Position numbers and translations under genes: made by a program | Source of the DNA: Skeletonema tropicum | Taxonomy: Eukaryota > Bacillariophyta > Thalassiosirophyceae > Thalassiosirales > Thalassiosiraceae | Length of the DNA stretch: 64,000 nt | Assembly (NCBI GenBank): GCA_037178625.1 | Contig: CM074133.1 | Coordinates: 434,001-498,000, forward strand | Direction: 5' to 3' | Notes under the pieces: generated by a model | The model's input: only the letters and a program-made list of their open reading frames with translations | What the model was told of the DNA's origin: nothing | The model's database searches: none | Shown: in pieces, positions 10,407 to 21,905 of the stretch | How the letters are laid out: every line of letters begins with the position of its first letter | How positions within the stretch are numbered: position 1 is the first letter of the stretch

Positions 10407-13400
10407 TGAGCGTCAGTTCTGCGGCCTCTAGTATGAGTGTCTCTAGTGGGGAACGCAGTGACTTACACTCAGTTCCGTCAGGGTCTCCTCGGTATCATTC
10501 CCAATCCCGGGCAGGCGTGTGGCGGAATAAAAAGAAGCGATTTCTAGCAAAAGCACAACCCACCTATAAGGAACTCTTTTGGGCATCTAGAAAAGGAGGA
10601 CAGAAAGAACATTCACGTCCCCCTCTCCCATCGATTAATACTCGGAAGGCAGCAGAACAAGATGTTGACGATCAAATGGACTACCTGGAAGAAATGTTAG
10701 CGGCACAAGATCGAGATTCACATGGCCTTCCTCCTCCACCGAAAACACATGACACCCTGCGTGTCATTCTAAATAATGTCAATGGCCTGCAAATGTTTAC
10801 AAAAGGAAGAGGAAATGAGAAGATATGCAGGATAGAAACCACTCGGAAAAAGTTTCAGTCAGATATTTACTGCAGCGTTGAAAACTGTGTTCAATGGGAC
10901 ATGTCAACATCAGATCAGCAGTTTGATGATGTCTTTGGTGTTGGGGAAGAACGTTACTGCAGTGTAGCCTACAATCGGAACGATAGGCTGTCTGGCTCCG
11001 ATGGTAGAACTCAACCTGGGGGGACCTCAATCCTAGCTACTGGTACTGGCAGAACTTCCGGCTTTGCTTCTAAGAAAGGAATGGATGATGATTCGTTAGG
11101 CCAATGGTGCTATATGCGTCTTGGTACCGAAGCACACGCCACTTGGCTGATATGTGCTTACAATCCTCCCTCTTCATCGCGATATGGTCGTCGAAACCAA
11201 CGTCACCGCAACTACACCGTATACAGTCAATGACAGCGTTACCTTCGGAGTAGAGGATGTTTCACAGATCCATGCAAATACTTCATTCAACAATTGGTCA
11301 AACAGTTATTAATATGGAAAAAGAAGGGTGACAATATCATTCTAGTTGGTGACTTCAATGAAGACGTATATCGAGACGGTCTTGCAACGCGGCTGCAAGA
11401 GGATGATTTGCAGATGTCCTGTCAATTTCAACGTATCAATGGAGAACACCTACCGAACTCTCATGAATCTGGACGCAAACCTCTGATGACAATGTTTGCT
11501 ACGGAGGGAATTCTGTGTACAAATGCATATGCAGCTGCTCACGGCGCCCACGTTGGGGACCATCGTCTGTTGGTGTTTGATTTCCATGCTCCATCGGTTT
11601 TAGGCACCCATCTTCCTCATATGCCACGCCCACAGGGGCGTGGGGTTCGGAGTAAAGTTCCCCGTCTAAGGAAGGCGTACAACAAGAGATTGAATGAACT
11701 GAATGAGCGGAACAACATGAGGCAACGACTGGATACTATTGCAAATTCCACGGCTCTCAACAAAGATGAGAAACTTGTCCTCCTCAATCGATGGGATGTG
11801 CAGGAAACGGAACATCAACGTTGTGCTGAACGAGAGTGTAATAGAGGTGGGAATCGAAATATTGAATTTTGTGAAGAAGTTTCTGTCGTTCTTCGGAAGC
11901 TACGATGCCTAAATAGAGTTATTCGCTTTAAGCAAGGAAAAGTACCTGACGGTCGGAATCTATTCAAACTATGCCGAGCGATAGACGTTCCTGAACCTCG
12001 GGACATCACCATTGCCGAAGCAAAGACGGAACGCTTCGCATGCATAGAACTTCTTGAAGCCCTACGTGATGATGCGCCCATGCTGAGAAATCGTATGCTG
12101 CAAAAGAGATTGGCAGCAGCAAAGAAACGAGGGGATGACGAAGCAGCGGACGAAGTTAAGCGGATTTTGAAGAAGGAGGCGAGACAGAAGAAATTCAAAA
12201 CCCTGAAGTTGAAGATGGGGAAACCTCGGGCTTCACCGTTATGTGAAGTTATAGTGCCAGATGAAGATTTTCCGGAATTCTCCCCGCGGTACACAACTCG
12301 TGGGGATGTTGAAACTGAAACTGGCAATTGTATTCGTGAGAGATACCAGCTTGGGCACCGATCTATTCTTGCCTCAGAGCCTTTCCTGTCTGACATCGGC
12401 CACCTTGGAGATGGTCCAGCAGTTCAACAAATCCTTCATGGTACGTATGAGTTTCCTCCTGATACTCCTCCGGAAGTGGCGGCCTTGTTCCAAGAAGCAG
12501 CCTCCCTGTATCAAAAGACACAACATCTCGGCTTGGATCCTTACATAGAGGAAGAGGAGTTTCAATATTGGTGGAAGCATTGTCGAATCGACACTCAATC
12601 GTCGTACTCCAATATACATTACGACCATTACGTCTGTGCAGCTTTCGACAAGGAACTCACCTCCCTCCAAGTCGCAAAACTGAATACTGCGATTCGTCTT
12701 GGATGGCCACTTAAACGATGGCTACATACAGTTATAGTTTTACTGCAGAAAGAAATGGGTACTGTCTTCATCAATAAACTTCGAGCCATCTGTCTTTTTG
12801 AGGCTGATTTCAACTACGTCCTGAAGGTTATCTTTGCCCAACGTATGATGAGGAATCTGAATCGTGAGAATCTACTACCTTTGGAACAACATGCGAAAGC
12901 CTTCTCTGGAGCCAAGAATGCTACCATGAACCGAATACTTTATCAGGATATTCATCGCACCCTGCATTGGCCTTATGCAGTGGCTTCAGTAGATCTTGGG
13001 GACTGTTACGATGCGCTGTACCACGGGTGGTCATCCATTTCACTGCTAGCAGCGGGTGTGCCAAACTCTCAGGTCAAAATGATGCTTGTCGCTCTCCAAT
13101 GTATGGGATGGCATTTGAGGACAGGATTCGGTTTGTCTGACTCTCCCTTCCAAGGTTCTGATGATAAGCCAATGATGGGAATGGGACAGGGAAGCAGTGC
13201 TGCGGCGCCATCATTTTCAGTCACATCACTGTTACAGACGCAGGCATACCGTCGAATGGGACATTGTCAGCCGATTTATTCCTCTTGGACAGGTCTTCTT
13301 CTCATGCTGGCTGCTATCATTTATGTAGACGACACTGACCTCCTCGTTAGATCCAAACGTCGTCGACTATCAGATGATGAGTTCTTCAGTCAAATTCAAG

Positions 13401-16083
13401 CAGCTATCACATGTTGGGGTCTTATCATCATGGCAACTGGTGGACATTGCAAACAAGCAAAATGTAAAGTGTCGGTAGTTTCATTTGGATACAAGAATGG
13501 ACGTGCGTACATCAGACCTCACCGCGACCTCCCCCAAACGGCATTGGTAATTCCTCAACACAATGGCCCATCGCTTCCCATTACACACATCCCGCCCGAT
13601 CAAGCTTGTGAAGCCCTAGGAACCTTCGTCGCAGCGGATGGAAATCAAAGGACACAATTGGACGAAATGAAAAAGAAAGGTCTTTCTTGGGCAGATCAAC
13701 TATCCTCGGCGCATCTCCCTCCAGCTGACGGATTTCTCAGTCTCAACATCCATCTCAAACCTCGCCTCTGTTGGAATCTAGTCACTGTATGTGAATCTCC
13801 GAAGGTTATCGATAAAGCACTGTCAAAAGTATTCTTCCAAGCACTTCCATATCTACGAGTGAATCGGAACATTCGTACTGAATTTCGGCACCTCCCAGTG
13901 AAATACCAAGGTCTGGGTATCTTTGATGTCAACGTTGAGCGCCTTGGCTTGAAAATCTTTTGGATTCAACGATACTGGGGTGAGACTCAGGTTTAGAAGG
14001 CCAACTCTTGCTCCATTCTTATGAAACGTTTAGCATTGATCTGGGCCTCGATGGGAATCCCTTCCAGTACTCCTTTGAACGTTATGGCTATCTTGTTGAA
14101 TCATCATTTTGGTGGAAGGATCTGTGGGAATTGCTGGCACATTTCGGAATTCGTCTTGATTTGGACAAAACTATCACCTTTCAACCATTTCGATTGGGTG
14201 ACAAATCTATCATGCGATGGTTCATAGAATCCAACCACTTTTCGAAACAGCAACTCGTCCGCCTCAATCGAGTTCGGAAGAGAAAATGCATCTTTTTTCT
14301 CTCCGAATTACTTCTTTGTGATGGGCAAAAGGTGAATGTTCTACTTCTTGATGGGTCGGAAGGCTTCTCCAGGAAGAAAACGTATCCATTTGAGAAACCC
14401 ACTGGAGCCGATGTCAATCTGTGGAGAACTGCAATTCGAACATTAACTTCACCTACATATCGCCTTCCTACCAGCCTTGGTTTTCTACGTTGCCTGGACC
14501 CCAATATTGATTGGTTTTGGAACGAGCAGGATAATCTTATTGTGAGGTACAATTGGAACGAAGATGGAAATATACGTGGGTATGATCATTTTATTCCGTC
14601 TGACGAGGGTACAGCAAGACGTCCTCAGTTCATTTGGCATTATAGCTCCCACCTACGGCCCAACAATCTTACTCACGCAGCGAGTGTGCGTATCGTGGAT
14701 GAGACTACGGTTAGCCTTATTTGCTCTACTTATCTTCCACCACCTCCTCCGACTCCATCTTCCATCTTGGCCGTATTGCAGTCATGGGGAAACAACAGTC
14801 TCTGGGAAGATCTGCAAATAGACGGTGATGGCTCATGGCTAATAGAGGGACTCATGCAAGGCACTGTGGAAGGTGCCGCAGACGGTTCATACATGAAGGA
14901 TATCAGCACTGACGTTTGCTCTGCGGCCTTTATGTTAATATGCAATGTTTCTAACCGGAAAATGGTTGGCACGTGGGCAGAGAAATCTCCATTCGCAGGA
15001 AACTATCGGGGAGAAATCTTTGGGGGAATGGCACTAGCATTGCTCCTTCGGGCTGCTTCTATGTTGCTTCCAGCAAATAGCGAAATAGTATCTCCAGTGA
15101 AGCTTTGGTTTGATAACTCCGGCGTCATTCATCATGGTAACAAACCGCATTCGGATCTTGCGGAAAATCAGACTCAAGCAGATGTCCTCTCGCTCTTCAA
15201 GAAATATCTCCGAGGAATTCCATTCACCATCTCCTTTGAAAAAGTGGAATCTCACGTGGATGAGTATCGGCATGTTTCGACCTACACACGTCAAGAGATC
15301 TGGAATATCGAGATGGATAGACTTGCAAAGCAAGCCTTGCTTTACGCCTTGGAAACCAACACTTTCATTACATCCCCCTTTCCATTTGAGCATGTTCGGG
15401 CATATAATGGGTTTGGCAAAATTAGTGGCTCTCCGATAGCAGCAATTTACGACTGGCACGGATACACCTCGGCTAAACATCTCTTTGAATCCCGAGATAT
15501 AGTGTCATCCCAACATTTTGATCTGATTTTCTGGGAAGGTATGGACAAAGCAGTGAAGAATTTCCCTCCCATGTTTACTGGCTGGATAGCGAAACATGTA
15601 TCACACTTTTGTGGTACCAATAGACAACTCTCGAAGATGGACAGCTCTGTTCAGAATATCTGCCCCAGCTGTGGCCGTCTCAATGAGAGTACCTCACACA
15701 TTACAAGATGTAGTGATCCAGGCCGGTTAGCGAGCCTTCGAGCAGCAGTGGAGGACCTAAGTGAATGGATGGAAGATAACGATACGGATCCTTACTTACA
15801 ACATTTTATTGAAGAGTATCTCCTTGGACACGGTGAATTGGACATGTACGATGTTATCGATGGACACCCTGCGCATATTGAATTTGCAGAAATACACGAC
15901 ACCCTTGGATGGGATAATTTCGTGGAAGGTCGCATCAGTAGGAGTCTGGTTCACTTACAAGCACAGTATCTATCCACAATTCATACTTTCGTTCAACCTT
16001 CGACTTGGGCCAGTGGACTCATGCGACAGCTTCTCCTTCTGACACATCAACAATGGCTTTATCGTAATTGTACAGTGCATTAT
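10406..16083 (+). pseudogene. LINE-like ORF2: endonuclease / reverse transcriptase / RNase H
   Basis: Starts at ATG 10406, overlapping the ORF1 stop. Domains in order: exonuclease-endonuclease-phosphatase type endonuclease (VILNNVNGLQ, GGTSILATG, WLICAYNPP, LVGDFNED, GDHRLLVFDF; about 10760-11590); reverse transcriptase with SVDLGDCYDAL and the catalytic YVDDTD (about 12690-13500); RNase H (DGSY, GEIFGGM, LWFDNSG; about 14880-15350); and a CPSC...HITRC zinc knuckle (15660-15710). Breaks: an in-frame TGA at 11231-11233 with the same frame open on both sides, and a frameshift between about 13978 and 14008. The frame is then cut at 16084 by an LTR-ended insertion; the missing C-terminus resumes near 19440. 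Confidence 0.85.
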
Positions 16084-16623
16084 TCTCAAGTTGAGAATTA
16101 TCTGTCATAAGACCGTCAAACAGAGTCGGGATAATCTAAGCGAACATTCAGGCGGAAACACGGATCGGAGCTAGATCGGTGGACTTGTAAGGAGGATCGT
16201 AGAGTACCAGAAAACGAAGGCAGTGTTGAGACGTCTAATTCTATCTTAAGCCGGACACGAAGCACTGAAGCTTCTGCTGTTGTGCGTCCTACTCGACTAT
16301 CGAAGTATTGATGTAGTACATGTGCCTTGAGGCAGCGGATGTATTCCAACGTAGTTATTACTATTTCATTATTCTTATCTTGATTGTGTTGTGAGCGCCA
16401 TAAAGCGAGTTGGCTTTAGTATCTTGTGTAAAGATATGGCGGGAAAATAAGTTCTGCTGAACCGACGATCGCGGAAGATTCGACGTTCAACTTGCGGTAG
16501 ATAAATGGGACGATTCCCATTAATCGGGATATGAGTATCTTCAATATCCATAAGTAGTGTACCATTGATGACATACTGGTACGATTGCGGTTGCGCTCAT
16601 CTGCTTTCTTACATAAGTTGACA
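16084..16623 (-). mobile_element. LTR (copy 2), 3' LTR of a partial element
   Basis: This 540-bp sequence matches the solo LTR at 9707-10251. On the minus strand it is preceded by the purine-rich GGCTGGGGAG (complement of 16624-16633) and begins TGTCAAC, which is the polypurine tract/3' LTR arrangement. Its outer end cuts the LINE ORF2 after the codons for TVHY. The minus-strand ORF at 16416-19430 reads into this repeat. Confidence 0.65.
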
Positions 16624-19430
16624 CTCCCCAGCCAAACGTATATCGTATTCCAGACTTCCCACTTCAACAAGTAATCGCTAATCTCAAAGAACATCTGAGC
16701 AGTAAACTTATTATTGTGTGAAGTTGTTTCCATAATGGTTGGTATTTCCAGTAGCTCTTGATAATCATTGATCTGACCTGTAGGTGTATGGTCTTGATAA
16801 TCCTTGATCTGTCCTGTAGGTGTAGGGTATTGGATGAGTAGTTCTTCCTCCTTTGGACTAGGTAGACGTAGATCGGCCATAGAAAATGTGAACGATAAAG
16901 CATTGTGATTGTTCGCGAAGGGCCTATTGCCGTTTGTGACTTGTGAGAAGGGCTTATTGCCGTTTGTGACTTGAACTTCAAGGTATATATGGTCATCCGC
17001 GACTTGGTAATGAAGTTGATCGTATTCATCAAAAATGCGAACACTTGAAGAGAACCCTCTCTCGGGACTTCTAACAAAGAACCTGAAGCCACACACAAAG
17101 ATATCGACAAAGAATCCACCATAGAGCCGATTGCATCGGGTGATAATTCTGCTTCCGACGATGATTTCGTGGTAATTAGTGCGTGATGCATCCATAAGTT
17201 CTTGAATAGCTGCACGTTTGCTGCGCTCCCCATGATTGAGACCGAGACGATGACGTTCGTAACTCACGAGATCAGGATGAAGAACCGAATTGACTTGATT
17301 CCGAATAACGTAGATATTGCGCTTCCTATCAACAATCCTCGATGCAAAACGTGCAATCATCATGTGACGAGAGTCACTGTCGATACTTACCAAAATAGCA
17401 CCATATTCAACCATCAAAATATTACCATATCCAAATTGAGCCGAGAAGATAGCAGAGTTTCCATCACTGATCTGCGACCGAATAATATTTTCTCTCACGG
17501 CAGTACCGAGTAAAGCAAGCATGTTGTAAGATTTGCAAAAGGAAGTATCTTCCGTCGGACGAATGATATGATGAAGTCGAGTAGATGATGATGTCTCCCC
17601 ATATTCCTCAGCAGTAACCATGACAGAATGATGTCGATCCAAGAAAACGTTGTTGATGATGACGTTCCGAAGCAAGACGTGATACTGTCGATGACCTCGA
17701 GTAATCTCCGCAAACGAAAAGCGATGCAACCTGCAAGCGACGACGATATAGATCCTATCAGCAAGGTCTCGAGAATCATGTGAATAGAACTGAGCAGCGA
17801 AGTCTTGTAAGGACTTAAGAACAAGTGCATTGCATTCCGCATCGACTAGTTGTGCTCGATGGTGGTAAAATTCAATCTTCGCAGCAGGAGAACAAACAAC
17901 AACTTGGCTTCCAACGGCAGAATCTTCTTGGATGTCCATCAACTTATAGAGTAGAACTTGCTCCCCATTCTTCGTCTTGTAGAACTGAATTCCATTCGAC
18001 TCGTAGTACCAAATCAACTCTGAAATAATAAAGTCTCTCATCTTCGCAGGATAGTGGTAACGTCGTATCATCACAGATAGATATTCAATTGAAGGAATTT
18101 GCTCCCCATTCATCTCGCAGGACAAAAGAAACTCTAAATTAATAAAGTATCGCATCTTCACAGGACAGTACTCTCCAATCATCATCTTGTGATATCGCAG
18201 TAGCTCTAAAGCTGTAGAGACATAAGATATCATGCCACGAACAAATGCATAGCCTTGAATGTGCGAAGGATCATATCGTACAAGTAATTCAAGTACAGAC
18301 CAAGCGATGGTAATAAACAAGATCTTGTTGGATGTGTGATCGGAGTTGTGACAACTGTGAGCAAGTATCATGCAACGATCAATCTTCTGGGACTTGTGAG
18401 TGATAATAACACCACTGGATTCGTCTTGAAAGACATCGATGCTTGTAGTAGATGTCAAGAGTGTCTCCGTTCTCCCGAGTAATGCATACGTCGATTGCAA
18501 AACATCTCCCCACGCAACATGAATCTTGGTCACAAGTTGATTATAGTATCGAACATGTTGTGTCCCTTGCGAAAGATCGTGCAACCAGATAAAGTCGACA
18601 CTAAAGATTACCATTACTCCCCATAGTCTCAAGAGATAATTTGCAAGTATGAGTCCCTCACTACTGAAAAACATCACTCCTCTATTCACAACTAGGAAGT
18701 CATGAGTACCATCGAGTAGATGATCTGCGATGTGACGATGTTCACCAAAGATAACAACATCGATATGCTGTCGCTTGATAGAACTTGTGCCCAGGAACTG
18801 AATATCGAGTTTCCAGAATAGGGTCATCAAAAGGGCGCTGATGTCATGTTGTCGAAGACAAGCTATAACACCGATAGGACGTGTATCCATAGATGGATAT
18901 ATGTTGGTATTAACACCAGAAGGAGTTACCAAAGTACTGAATTCCGAAGGATCCATGATGCGAAGAATAATAACTGCGATCAATTTGTCTCCACCCAATG
19001 TAGAAGTGTCGAGAATATAGTGTCTGGTTCCTAAGCTCACATCTAGACGAAGCACCGATCGAATCGAGAGAGATGCCGGGTTAAGTGCGGGCAAAGGCCT
19101 GTACACAGTGACAATCCACCATTTATCCTCTTGACTTCCTAATAAGGAGAGACCCATTACTAACGAAGGATGGCCCACCACATGGTAGATATCCACTTCT
19201 TCACAAGACACGTAAATCCACGAACGTGTAGATATGATGCCTTCAGTAGAAAACAGGACTTGATGTAAATCCAAAAACTCGGATAAGGGTCTCCGCCACC
19301 TTCCTCTGCGAAATACATCAGATTCCATATTAGCATCTCGACTACCATCACTGGTCTCTAAAGAAGCGTCTACAAAACCCTCATCGGCAGTAACATCGCC
19401 ACGTGAAGAAGAAAGTTGATCCTCCTGCAT
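16416..19430 (-). CDS. 1,004-residue protein of unknown function inside LTR-ended element
   Basis: A 3-kb uninterrupted minus-strand frame begins at ATG 19430 and ends in the LTR at 16416. The composition is rich in Ile, Ser, His, Tyr and Arg, with an acidic Ser-rich start. Two related modules of about 36 residues occur near 17990-18180 (YCPVKMRYFINLEF and YHYPAKMRDFIISEL). Toward the end are in-frame tandem repeats of 10 residues (QVTNGNKPFS) and 12 residues (TPTGQIKDYQDH), whose units are multiples of three bases, supporting coding. No gag, pol, helicase or transposase motif is visible. The last roughly 70 codons lie in the LTR, so the original stop may have been elsewhere. Confidence 0.5.
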   Translation of the reverse strand: MQEDQLSSSRGDVTADEGFVDASLETSDGSRDANMESDVFRRGRWRRPLSEFLDLHQVLFSTEGIISTRSWIYVSCEEVDIYHVVGHPSLVMGLSLLGSQEDKWWIVTVYRPLPALNPASLSIRSVLRLDVSLGTRHYILDTSTLGGDKLIAVIILRIMDPSEFSTLVTPSGVNTNIYPSMDTRPIGVIACLRQHDISALLMTLFWKLDIQFLGTSSIKRQHIDVVIFGEHRHIADHLLDGTHDFLVVNRGVMFFSSEGLILANYLLRLWGVMVIFSVDFIWLHDLSQGTQHVRYYNQLVTKIHVAWGDVLQSTYALLGRTETLLTSTTSIDVFQDESSGVIITHKSQKIDRCMILAHSCHNSDHTSNKILFITIAWSVLELLVRYDPSHIQGYAFVRGMISYVSTALELLRYHKMMIGEYCPVKMRYFINLEFLLSCEMNGEQIPSIEYLSVMIRRYHYPAKMRDFIISELIWYYESNGIQFYKTKNGEQVLLYKLMDIQEDSAVGSQVVVCSPAAKIEFYHHRAQLVDAECNALVLKSLQDFAAQFYSHDSRDLADRIYIVVACRLHRFSFAEITRGHRQYHVLLRNVIINNVFLDRHHSVMVTAEEYGETSSSTRLHHIIRPTEDTSFCKSYNMLALLGTAVRENIIRSQISDGNSAIFSAQFGYGNILMVEYGAILVSIDSDSRHMMIARFASRIVDRKRNIYVIRNQVNSVLHPDLVSYERHRLGLNHGERSKRAAIQELMDASRTNYHEIIVGSRIITRCNRLYGGFFVDIFVCGFRFFVRSPERGFSSSVRIFDEYDQLHYQVADDHIYLEVQVTNGNKPFSQVTNGNRPFANNHNALSFTFSMADLRLPSPKEEELLIQYPTPTGQIKDYQDHTPTGQINDYQELLEIPTIMETTSHNNKFTAQMFFEISDYLLKWEVWNTIYVWLGSVNLCKKADERNRNRTSMSSMVHYLWILKILISRLMGIVPFIYRKLNVESSAIVGSAELIFPPYLYTRY

Positions 19431-19439
19431 GATGATATT

Positions 19440-20016
19440 GGCGTCAGATAAAGATGTTATGCTGTTTTGTCAGCAATCACGGGTGTCCACTTGGTATGAA
19501 AGGAAGGAAGCAGATGGTAGATCCCTTCCTCAACATAGACAAATTCTTCAGAAAGTCACCCAACTACTCAACACCGAGGAAGATGAGCTCCTGCCTGAGG
19601 ATAGGAGTCTATTGCACATTGACTTTGCTCAATTGGCTGACGGACCAACTATCGATCAGGAAAGATGGATCGCTGGTATGGAATCAGCTATTGTCGCTCG
19701 TAGGGTACATCGTGCTAGACGAAGTCGTCGTGCTCGACTCCCCAACTTGCGAATCAGACGACGGTCGAATACTTCTGCTTCAGACGCCTCTTCCACAAAT
19801 GCAGACGAAAGAGATGTTGATGTTGGATCGGATGACAACGGTGATGATAATGACGATGGAGATGGCTCCTCCTCTCGAGTAGAGTCCGATAGCAGTCGTG
19901 AGGAATCTTCTCCAGCTCCAGTGCTTCGATCTCGCCACTATATCACGTCATACTTCCCACCTCGCAGGGACTCAGAAGTTAGTATTCGTTTTCGACGTAG
20001 ACGGCGACGATCATAA
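19440..20016 (+). pseudogene. C-terminal end of LINE-like ORF2
   Basis: The segment QILQKVTQLLNTEEDELL ... LPEDRSLLHIDFAQL ... RWIAGMESAI is the kind of C-terminus I expect after the QQWLYRNCTVHY end of the frame broken at 16083. It is followed by an Arg-rich stretch, an acidic Ser/Asp tract and the terminal motif HYITSYF before an Arg-rich end and TAA at 20014-20016. The link to ORF2 is inferred from position and my recollection of related diatom elements. Confidence 0.6.
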
Positions 20017-20183
20017 TATGATTGAGTAAGTTGTGTCAAAAATGACCAAATTCCCCAGGAAGCCTCACTGAGGCTTCTTGGATGATGGTATATCTACCAT
20101 TGCGGTTTCCAGGAGCCTAAGAAACACAAAAGTGATGTGTACTTGTCTAGATTATAGAGAGTAATTTTCTAACAAAGCTTTAA
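20017..20183 (+). other. 3' untranslated tail of LINE-like element
   Basis: From the ORF2 stop to the right target duplication. It ends in AGCTTTAA without a long poly-A tail, and the hairpin GAAGCCTCACTGAGGCTTC lies near its start (about 20061). Confidence 0.5.
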
Positions 20184-20205
20184 GCCTAATGCTGGGACAA
20201 TGATA
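20184..20205. repeat. Right 22-bp target-site duplication of LINE-like element
   Basis: Exact copy of 9302-9323; the interrupted repeat ORF resumes in frame immediately to the right. Confidence 0.85.
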
Positions 20206-20304
20206 GATGACGGAGTTGCAGCAACTAATGATGTGTCTGAAAGACCATTTGCATCATCCATCTATGCACGGAATATCTATGGATTTTCACAACACTCTGT
20301 TTAA
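20206..20304 (+). pseudogene. Met/Ala/Asn-repeat ORF, 3' part
   Basis: Encodes DDGVAATNDVSERPFAS and ends at TAA 20302-20304. It continues the frame of 8895-9323 when the LINE-like complex and one target copy are removed, and it resembles the earlier NDVSER unit near 9170-9210. Confidence 0.4.
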
Positions 20305-21905
20305 TACAGCAGCACCCACCCTTGTAAACATCATTATTTGACTAATAGGCATTGGTTGGTAGGTTGATTTGGTGATGGTACCAATTGATGGGATCATAAT
20401 ACTAAACTTTGGTGCCAAATTGTGAGACATCGGATCAGCTCAGAGAGCTCCTCATGGCTTGATATGGATGCTAAGGGCATATCATAACCCAAACAACAGC
20501 ACCAATCGATGATATTGATCATATTGGATGTTCCAGTCGATCAGTGTCTGATACAAGCGACGATAACCGCTCAATCATCTCGCTCTACCGGTAGGACGAC
20601 ATATAATTATACAACAAAATCACTGCGCCTTTTTTCGTTTTATGAAAGTGGAGCTCATTCACAGCATTTAAATATAAACAACACCTTCCAATATAGTCTG
20701 ACTAGAGCAGGTCATCTTTATTTGCTATATGTAACAGAACATGATATGATATGTCTAATCTAAGCCTGCCACAGAACATGATTCTCGACTCAACGCATGG
20801 AGCCATACGATGCCGATGTAGGATAATACGATGGCTGCAAACCCCATTCGACCATACAACACCCTTCTATTGGTTACTATCATCGATGCTGCGTAGCAGC
20901 TGGGGTTGAACAAGTCGTAAAGTGGACGCTATATGCCCAAAACGCTAAAAATCACCTATTTTGATGGCTCAAATTTCACTACACATGAGTATATATTAGA
21001 TAGAAGCAGTAACCCACAGCAATACCATGGTGCGCAAACGTTGCTACAATATATTTGAAACAATATCGTGGTGTGTTGGGGTTTGTAAATGCTGAGGTAT
21101 TTTAGATATTGCAGAATATGATGCCAAAATTGAGTTGTCGATGGTCGAGACGATCGGCACCGGTGACACAATATAAACTGGGTACCCTGCATGCCTGGGC
21201 ATTCTGTATGTGTATGTGTGTATGTAATGCAGTGTGGCCCTCGGGGCCTTGTGCCACTGGAATTGTTCAGGTCAGATAATTTTAAACGACTACGTCCTAC
21301 AATAAAATTGCTCTGCAAATAATTTTTCAATGTGGATTTTTATTGTGGTACGAATTTTTTTGACCAGGTCAAAATGTTTTCTGATTTACTGGCCACTGTT
21401 TTTTGATATATTTTTTTTGTCCTTGTCATTTTTTTGTTTTTTGGTGTGCATGCTGTACTTATGTGTGTCATTAGGTGGATAGGCAGTGCTCTCTTTCTAG
21501 TCTCTGTCTCTCTCTCTACAGAGAGAGAGAGAGTGAGAGTGCTACTTAGTACGCTGAAAGCTGTCTCATTTATGTTCAGATACGTGTCTCATATAACAGA
21601 CAGGTATCATTCGGTACTGCTCTTTTGGTAGAAGGTTGAAGTTTGATCTGTTCTCATTACAATCTACCACAAAACATGGGAAGGCAGGAGGGAGCTGTGC
21701 GAAAGACAAAAGATACTTGTTTTCTTCTCCTGTGTCTCCGATATGCTGATTGTAAGCAGCTGCCAATTTCACCAGGTCAGTCATTAGCTACATCTCACTT
21801 TAGTGTCGATCTCATGCCTTCGCTGATACTTCCACAACACAGACTAAAGCTAAACAATTATGAGAATGAGAAGATCTCTCATTCAATCACAAACACAAAC
21901 TGAAA
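20305..21905. other. Intergenic, no recognised gene
   Basis: No persuasive ORF. There is a CT/AG-rich imperfect hairpin at about 21507-21537, a second GGCCCTCGGGGCC copy at 21236-21248 and a TGTG-rich microsatellite near 21205-21225. The 3' part probably holds the promoter of the RING-Sel1 fragment. Confidence 0.4.

Larger units (their letters stand above)
16084..19430 (-). mobile_element. Partial LTR-ended element without recognised pol gene
   Basis: This block separates the two halves of the LINE ORF2. It has an LTR at its left end and a single long minus-strand ORF. I find no second LTR, primer-binding site, protease, integrase or reverse transcriptase. The right boundary lies between about 19430 and 19470 and cannot be fixed by eye. 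It may be a 5'-truncated non-autonomous LTR retrotransposon that carries a foreign or novel gene. Confidence 0.5.
9324..20183 (+). mobile_element. Nested complex: LINE-like retrotransposon with two secondary insertions
   Basis: The interval is flanked by an exact 22-bp duplication. Underlying is a non-LTR-type element: a short 5' leader, ORF1 (from 9437), ORF2 (from 10406) with endonuclease, reverse transcriptase, RNase H and zinc-knuckle segments, its C-terminus at about 19440-20016, and a 3' tail to 20183. ORF1 and ORF2 overlap at TAATG (10404-10408). ORF1 is split by a solo LTR (9707-10251). ORF2 is split by a partial LTR-ended element (16084 to about 19430). Without these the element is roughly 7 kb. 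It is dead: one TGA, one frameshift and two insertions. Confidence 0.85.

Noticed and set aside
9707..16623. Reading the two 540-bp direct repeats as LTRs of the endonuclease-RT element between them
   Set aside because: Copy 1 has its own 5-bp duplication and interrupts ORF1 in frame. The polypurine-like tract is on the other side of copy 2, and the LINE C-terminus appears beyond copy 2. Two insertions of one LTR family explain this better.
21500..21545. CRISPR-like or regulatory repeat
   Set aside because: It is only a CT/AG microsatellite forming a simple hairpin, as at several other places in the window.
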